A DNA stretch of 9,393 nt from JAXDLK01 sp034666665. Its GTDB lineage: Bacteria; Desulfobacterota; Binatia; JACPRU01. Made by a program: the position numbers and the translations under genes. This document shows positions 6,405 through 9,393 of the stretch, piece by piece. Each line of letters begins with the position of its first letter. The stretch's first letter is position 1. The stretch lies in contig JAXDLK010000292.1 in assembly GCA_034666665.1 (NCBI GenBank), positions 1 through 9,393 on the forward strand. The letters run 5' to 3'. Below the pieces are notes generated by a model. The model ran no database searches. It was given only the letters and a program-made list of their open reading frames with translations, and was not told the origin of the DNA.

Positions 6405-8546
6405 TCAGGCGGGCCGCTGCGCTCGCCGCGGGAGGAACACGGCGGCTCCGGCGTAGAGCGCGAGCGCCACCAGGTAGAGTGCGTTCAGTCCCCATGCGTT
6501 GCTCAGGTATTCGAGCCCGCCGCCGACGACCGTTCCGAGGAGGTTCGAACCGAACGCTCTGCCGAGCTCCGTCTGATCGCGGAACGACTGCGAGAAGACG
6601 AACGCCGCCCAGAGGACCGGGAATCCGACCACCGAGACCGCCGCGCCGAGCCGTGCCGGCACCGAGAGTCCGAGCAGGCCTTCGAGCGGCAGGAAGTACG
6701 CGAGAGCGAGGAACGGCAGGAGGATCGCGAAGCACGTCCGCGGACGCGGCGCTTTCCCGGCGAGGACCAAGCCGTTGGCGATCAGGATCGTGACGAGAAT
6801 CGAGGCGAAGACCACCGCGTTCACGCTCCACGTCGAGCCGAAGAGCAGCGCCATCTGCGTCACGCTGCGGGTCTCGAGCAACATGAAGCCCGCCCCGAGA
6901 AAGAAGAAGTGCAGGTTCGGGCGGCGGACCGCGGGCTCGATGCCGAGCACGGTCGCCGTGCTCACCAGCACGAGGATGCCGAGCACGATCCGGTAGAGCG
7001 GCGGCACCGATCGATCGCGCAGGTAGAGGTGCGGCCAGTCGTCGGTCGCGAGCGTCACGCCTTCCCGCGAATCGCCGGGGCGTTCGGCGATCGGCCGCGT
7101 ACCGGCGAGAAGATCCCGCTGGAAGACCTCGTCGGGCCCGTACACGTACGACACCGACTGGAACGGACTGTTCACCGACGTGAACACGCGCGGCGGCCGG
7201 CCGAACGCCTCGGCGAGGCTCCAGAAGACGCGCGGACCCATCCACGGACGCGCCGAGCTCAAGCTCAGGCAGAAGACACCGCCCGGTGCGAGCAGCTCGC
7301 GGATGCGCGCGAACGACTCGACCGTGTAGACGAAGCTCTCGAGGCGAAGGCTCGAGCCGCCGGCGATCTGTTTGTGAGAATCGAGCGCCGACATCAGGAT
7401 CAGATCGTAGCGCTCCGACGTCCGCGACACGTACGAGCGGGCATCGTCGACGATCACCTGCACGTTCGGCGAGGCGTACGGGCGGTACGGGTGCAGCGTC
7501 TTGCCGTAGCCGGCGATCACCGGATCGATCTCGACGGCATGAATGTTCCTCGCTCCGAGAAGATAGGCCATCGCCGCCTCGTTGCCGGACCCGGCCCCGA
7601 GCACCAGCACCTTGTTCGGCCGGATGAAGTGATAGGGCAGCTCGTAGTACGGGAGCCATCCCCAGAGCGGCGTGTTCTCGAGCTCCGGACCCACTTTCAG
7701 TGCGTCCTGGATGCGCAGGTTGTCGACCAGGATCGCGTAACCGAAATCGCGGTCCTCGGCGCGCTGATACGGCCGCGCTTCCACCTTGTAGTACGGCGAC
7801 CAGTCCGCTCCGGCGTACGTCGAGAGCATCGCGAGCACCGCGACGATGCCGAGCACGGCGCTGCCGAGCAGCCACCTCGGCCGATCCTGCAGGAAGACCA
7901 GGAGGACGAGAAGCGCGACGCCGTACCAGACGTGCGGCGGCGTCTGCAGACCGGCGAGCGCCGCATAGGCGACGACGCCGGCGAGACTCCCGCCGATGTC
8001 GTAGGCGTATGCGATCAAGGGGGCGCCGGCGTTCTCGAGCTGCTTTCCGAGCTCCTGTCCGAGGATCACGAAGAAGCAGACGTTGAGCAGCACGCCGGCG
8101 AGCGCAGAGGCGGAAACCTCGAGCAGGCTCGTCTGGTAGTAGTCCTGGTTGCCCGCGAAGATCACGTCGCCCGTGTAGCTGATCTGGATGCCGTAGCGCT
8201 GGAGGAGCACCACCGCGACCACCATCAGCAGAAAGGCGGGTGCGAACCAGACGATCAGCGAACGCCGCGCGCGCGCGAGCATGCACCCCACTCCGAGCCC
8301 GAAGAAGGTGGAGACGAGGATCAGGTTGTTGAAGTACGAGAGGACGCCGACCGAAGCGTTCAGCCAGCGGATCGCGGCCATCTCGAGAAACAGGATCGAG
8401 AAGCTGACCAGGAAGAGCTTCCACGGCGAGAAGCGCCGGCTCGTGCTGCTGGTGGCGGCGGGAACGGCCGGCTCGGACGAAATCGCGGGAGAGGCCACGT
8501 TCGGGTCGGCGCACCGGACGAGCAACCCTCGCTCCCGGCGCGACAC
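6405..8546 (-). CDS. Polytopic membrane protein with spermidine-synthase-like SAM-binding domain
   Basis: A 713-residue inner-membrane protein in three parts: about seven hydrophobic segments in residues 42-242, a soluble Rossmann domain (about 305-450), and a second membrane block (about 515-707). The soluble part has motif I VLVLGAGSGNE (313-323), an acidic strand end VEID (338-341), VDDARSY (366-372) and a strand ending SALDSH (386-391), so it should bind SAM or decarboxylated SAM. The Asp-Pro pair usual in the spermidine-synthase active site (DxxDP) is not kept here; LDSH replaces it. TDDWPHLYLR (501-510) and FFFLGAGFMLLETRSVTQM (547-565) are hallmarks I recall from large 'spermidine synthase-like' membrane proteins, whose substrates are unknown. 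No early ATG exists; GTG 8546 is used, with GTG 8498 (16 residues shorter) as an alternative, and neither has a strong ribosome site. A true polyamine role should not be assumed. Confidence 0.88.
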   Translation of the reverse strand: MSRRERGLLVRCADPNVASPAISSEPAVPAATSSTSRRFSPWKLFLVSFSILFLEMAAIRWLNASVGVLSYFNNLILVSTFFGLGVGCMLARARRSLIVWFAPAFLLMVVAVVLLQRYGIQISYTGDVIFAGNQDYYQTSLLEVSASALAGVLLNVCFFVILGQELGKQLENAGAPLIAYAYDIGGSLAGVVAYAALAGLQTPPHVWYGVALLVLLVFLQDRPRWLLGSAVLGIVAVLAMLSTYAGADWSPYYKVEARPYQRAEDRDFGYAILVDNLRIQDALKVGPELENTPLWGWLPYYELPYHFIRPNKVLVLGAGSGNEAAMAYLLGARNIHAVEIDPVIAGYGKTLHPYRPYASPNVQVIVDDARSYVSRTSERYDLILMSALDSHKQIAGGSSLRLESFVYTVESFARIRELLAPGGVFCLSLSSARPWMGPRVFWSLAEAFGRPPRVFTSVNSPFQSVSYVYGPDEVFQRDLLAGTRPIAERPGDSREGVTLATDDWPHLYLRDRSVPPLYRIVLGILVLVSTATVLGIEPAVRRPNLHFFFLGAGFMLLETRSVTQMALLFGSTWSVNAVVFASILVTILIANGLVLAGKAPRPRTCFAILLPFLALAYFLPLEGLLGLSVPARLGAAVSVVGFPVLWAAFVFSQSFRDQTELGRAFGSNLLGTVVGGGLEYLSNAWGLNALYLVALALYAGAAVFLPRRAQRPA

Positions 8547-8671
8547 TTCGAGGTTATCTGGTGGACGCGCTCTGCCGAAATGCGCCGCGGACCGCCGCTA
8601 CCCGGCGGCCATCATGGTGAAGATCCACGAAACGACCGTGGTTGCAGGAGAGGCGGTCTCGCAGCCCCATT
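8547..8671. other. Non-coding gap between two minus-strand genes
   Basis: 125 bases between the stop of the small protein gene and the start of the membrane protein gene. One hairpin is visible: CCGCCG (8592-8597), loop CTACC, CGGCGG (8603-8608). It has no T-run on either side, so it is not a standard intrinsic terminator. No promoter or coding sequence is convincing here. Confidence 0.5.
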
Positions 8672-9055
8672 TCATCCCGCATCCGCGAGCGCGATCGACC
8701 GACCACTCGATCCATTGGCGGTACCTTCGTACCCGATTCGCAGTCGCGCCCGCACCGCTTCCGGGTCCATGCCGAGGAAATCGCAGACATTGACGAAGGC
8801 GAAGGGCCATTCGCGGCCGTTGGACGCGATCCATTCGAAGGCTTCCGCGGACTGCTCCGGCGTCACTCCCCGCCTGGCTTGCAGGACGCAGCCGACTGCG
8901 TCCTCGAAGATCGCCACCACGAGAGATACCTCGGGAAGGCAGACCGGAACTCTGCGGGGCAGGAAGCTCGCGGTGAATGCGATACAGTCATCGGCCATCG
9001 TGGAGGCGTCCCTCGTGGCCTCCGGGTATGTCGGTCGGTCTTTGTCTCTGAACAT
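8672..9055 (-). CDS. Small hypothetical protein with WPFxFxNxCxxLGxDP motif
   Basis: A 127-residue protein of unknown function. The start ATG 9055 is well supported by a strong ribosome site GAGGTGA (9066-9060) four bases upstream, and it is the only reading of this stretch that has one. Residues about 40-60 form a hydrophobic helix (PEVSLVVAIFEDAVGCVL). Residues 72-106 carry the pattern AFEWIASNGREWPFAFVNV followed by CDFLGMDPEAVRARL. I recall this 'WI.S....WPFSF.N.C..LG.DP...R..L' pattern from short uncharacterised deltaproteobacterial proteins; the last part looks like a helix-turn-helix but this is unproven. No signal peptide or transmembrane segment is obvious; the last 18 residues are low complexity. 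It lies upstream of the membrane protein gene (gap 125 bp, same strand) and diverges from a response regulator across a structured spacer, so shared control is plausible. Confidence 0.82.
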   Translation of the reverse strand: MFRDKDRPTYPEATRDASTMADDCIAFTASFLPRRVPVCLPEVSLVVAIFEDAVGCVLQARRGVTPEQSAEAFEWIASNGREWPFAFVNVCDFLGMDPEAVRARLRIGYEGTANGSSGRSIALADAG

Positions 9056-9059
9056 TCGG

Positions 9060-9066
9060 TCACCTC
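9060..9066 (-). promoter_or_regulatory. Strong ribosome binding site deciding the start at 9055
   Basis: The minus strand reads GAGGTGA followed by CCGA and then ATG at 9055. This is a near-full match to the anti-Shine-Dalgarno complement (GGAGGTGA) with a 4-base spacer, the best ribosome site in the window, and it fixes the start of the small WPFxF protein. Confidence 0.8.
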
Positions 9067-9145
9067 TCGTGCTGGAACCGCTTTCAGCAGCCCGGAGGAT
9101 TTCGCGCCATCAGGAAAGACCCGTATTTGAAGCAGGGCGAAGACG

Positions 9146-9165
9146 AGTCGGGGTCATCCCCGACT
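9146..9165. promoter_or_regulatory. Perfect 8-bp inverted repeat in the divergent spacer
   Basis: AGTCGGGG (9146-9153), loop TCAT, CCCCGACT (9158-9165) form a perfect palindrome-like hairpin midway between the small protein gene and the response regulator. It is not followed by a T-run on either strand. It could be a dimeric operator controlling one or both divergent genes, or a 5'-leader hairpin; sequence alone cannot decide. Confidence 0.55.
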
Positions 9166-9176
9166 GTGTCTCGATG

Positions 9177-9219
9177 CGAAAATGCTTGCAAAACCCGCCG
9201 CCCCGACGAAAATGTTTGG
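9177..9219. repeat. Direct repeat with 30-bp spacing before the response regulator
   Basis: CGAAAATGCTTGC (9177-9189) and CGAAAATGTTTGG (9207-9219) agree at 11 of 13 positions and start 30 bases apart, close to three DNA turns, so two regulators could bind the same face. A weak promoter-like pair, TTGCAA (9186-9191) and GAAAAT (9208-9213) with a 16-base spacer, overlaps the two copies. These are AT-richer islands in a GC-rich stretch 53-95 bases ahead of the response regulator start. A binding function is inferred only from spacing and position. Confidence 0.45.
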
Positions 9220-9271
9220 CAGTGGCTGAACCAGCCGCAAGACCCCCGTCCCGAACGAAGAAGAGCCAGTC

Positions 9272-9393
9272 ATGAACGAGAGGGCCCCGACGGTCTTCAT
9301 CGTCGACGACGATGCCGATCTTCGGGAATCGCTCAGATGGCTGTTCGAATCCGCCGGCCTTCGCGTCAAGAGCTACTCGACGGCACGGGAATT
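9272..9393 (+). CDS. Response regulator, receiver domain start (partial, FixJ-like)
   Basis: Forty codons are visible before the window ends. The sequence MNERAPTVFIVDDDADLRES then LRWLFESAGLRVKSYSTARE is the first beta strand, acidic pocket (D12, D13) and first helix of a CheY-like receiver. The phosphoacceptor Asp and the output domain lie beyond the edge. The spelling 'VFIVDDD..LRESLRWLFESAGL.V..Y..A.EF' is closest to FixJ/TodT-type regulators with a LuxR-type DNA-binding domain, but that half is not seen. ATG 9272 is preceded by a purine run GAAGAAGAG about 6 nt upstream. The gene diverges from the small WPFxF gene across a 216-bp spacer with hairpin and direct repeats, which could hold its own operator. 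A partner histidine kinase would be expected downstream, outside the window. Confidence 0.9.
   Translation, partial: MNERAPTVFIVDDDADLRESLRWLFESAGLRVKSYSTARE

Noticed and set aside
9216..9240. Sigma-54 promoter (TGGCAG near 9217) for the response regulator
   Set aside because: The GG is present but no GC is found at the required 10-base spacing (-12 element missing).
6909..9275. Very long plus-strand open frame (788 codons) opposite the membrane protein and small protein genes
   Set aside because: It is antisense to well-supported genes, rich in Arg/His/Glu/Asp low-complexity sequence with no domain; a by-product of high GC at third positions.

Overview
The window is strongly GC-rich, densely coded bacterial chromosome. 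No tRNA, rRNA, CRISPR array, prophage or complete insertion sequence is visible. The gene content (holB-ricT-metG-tatD cluster, Fur, tandem UspA, PhaR-type PHA regulator, YjbQ, SpeE-like membrane protein, FixJ-type response regulator) suggests a deltaproteobacterial-grade lineage such as Desulfobacterota, Myxococcota or Candidatus Binatota. That placement is an inference from gene content and recalled family distributions, not a tested assignment.

Layout: (1) 1-3445, plus strand: the end of holB (clamp-loader delta' subunit), ricT (PSP1 / Fe-S protein), metG (methionyl-tRNA synthetase) and tatD (metal-dependent DNase). All junctions overlap or nearly touch, so this is almost certainly one housekeeping transcription unit; a related order is known from Bacillus and deltaproteobacteria. 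(2) 3446-3528: a long near-perfect inverted repeat that fills the gap between convergent tatD and fur; it looks like a REP doublet (REPIN). (3) 3534-4282, minus strand: a small unrecognised protein coupled to a Fur-family regulator. (4) 4283-4476: a divergent spacer with an 18-bp tandem repeat and a possible fur-operon promoter. (5) 4477-5313, plus strand: a tandem-domain universal stress protein. (6) 5331-9055, minus strand: in transcription order, a small conserved-looking hypothetical protein, a 713-residue membrane protein with a spermidine-synthase-like domain, a YjbQ-family enzyme and a PhaR-like regulator. (7) 9056-9271: a divergent regulatory spacer with a perfect 8-bp hairpin, a 30-bp-spaced direct repeat and a small inverted repeat. 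(8) 9272 to the end, plus strand: the start of a response-regulator receiver domain.

No clear new multi-gene system is present. The most notable items are the REPIN-like element, the coupled small protein with Fur, the SpeE-like membrane protein of unknown substrate, the small WPFxF-motif protein, and the structured spacer in front of the response regulator.
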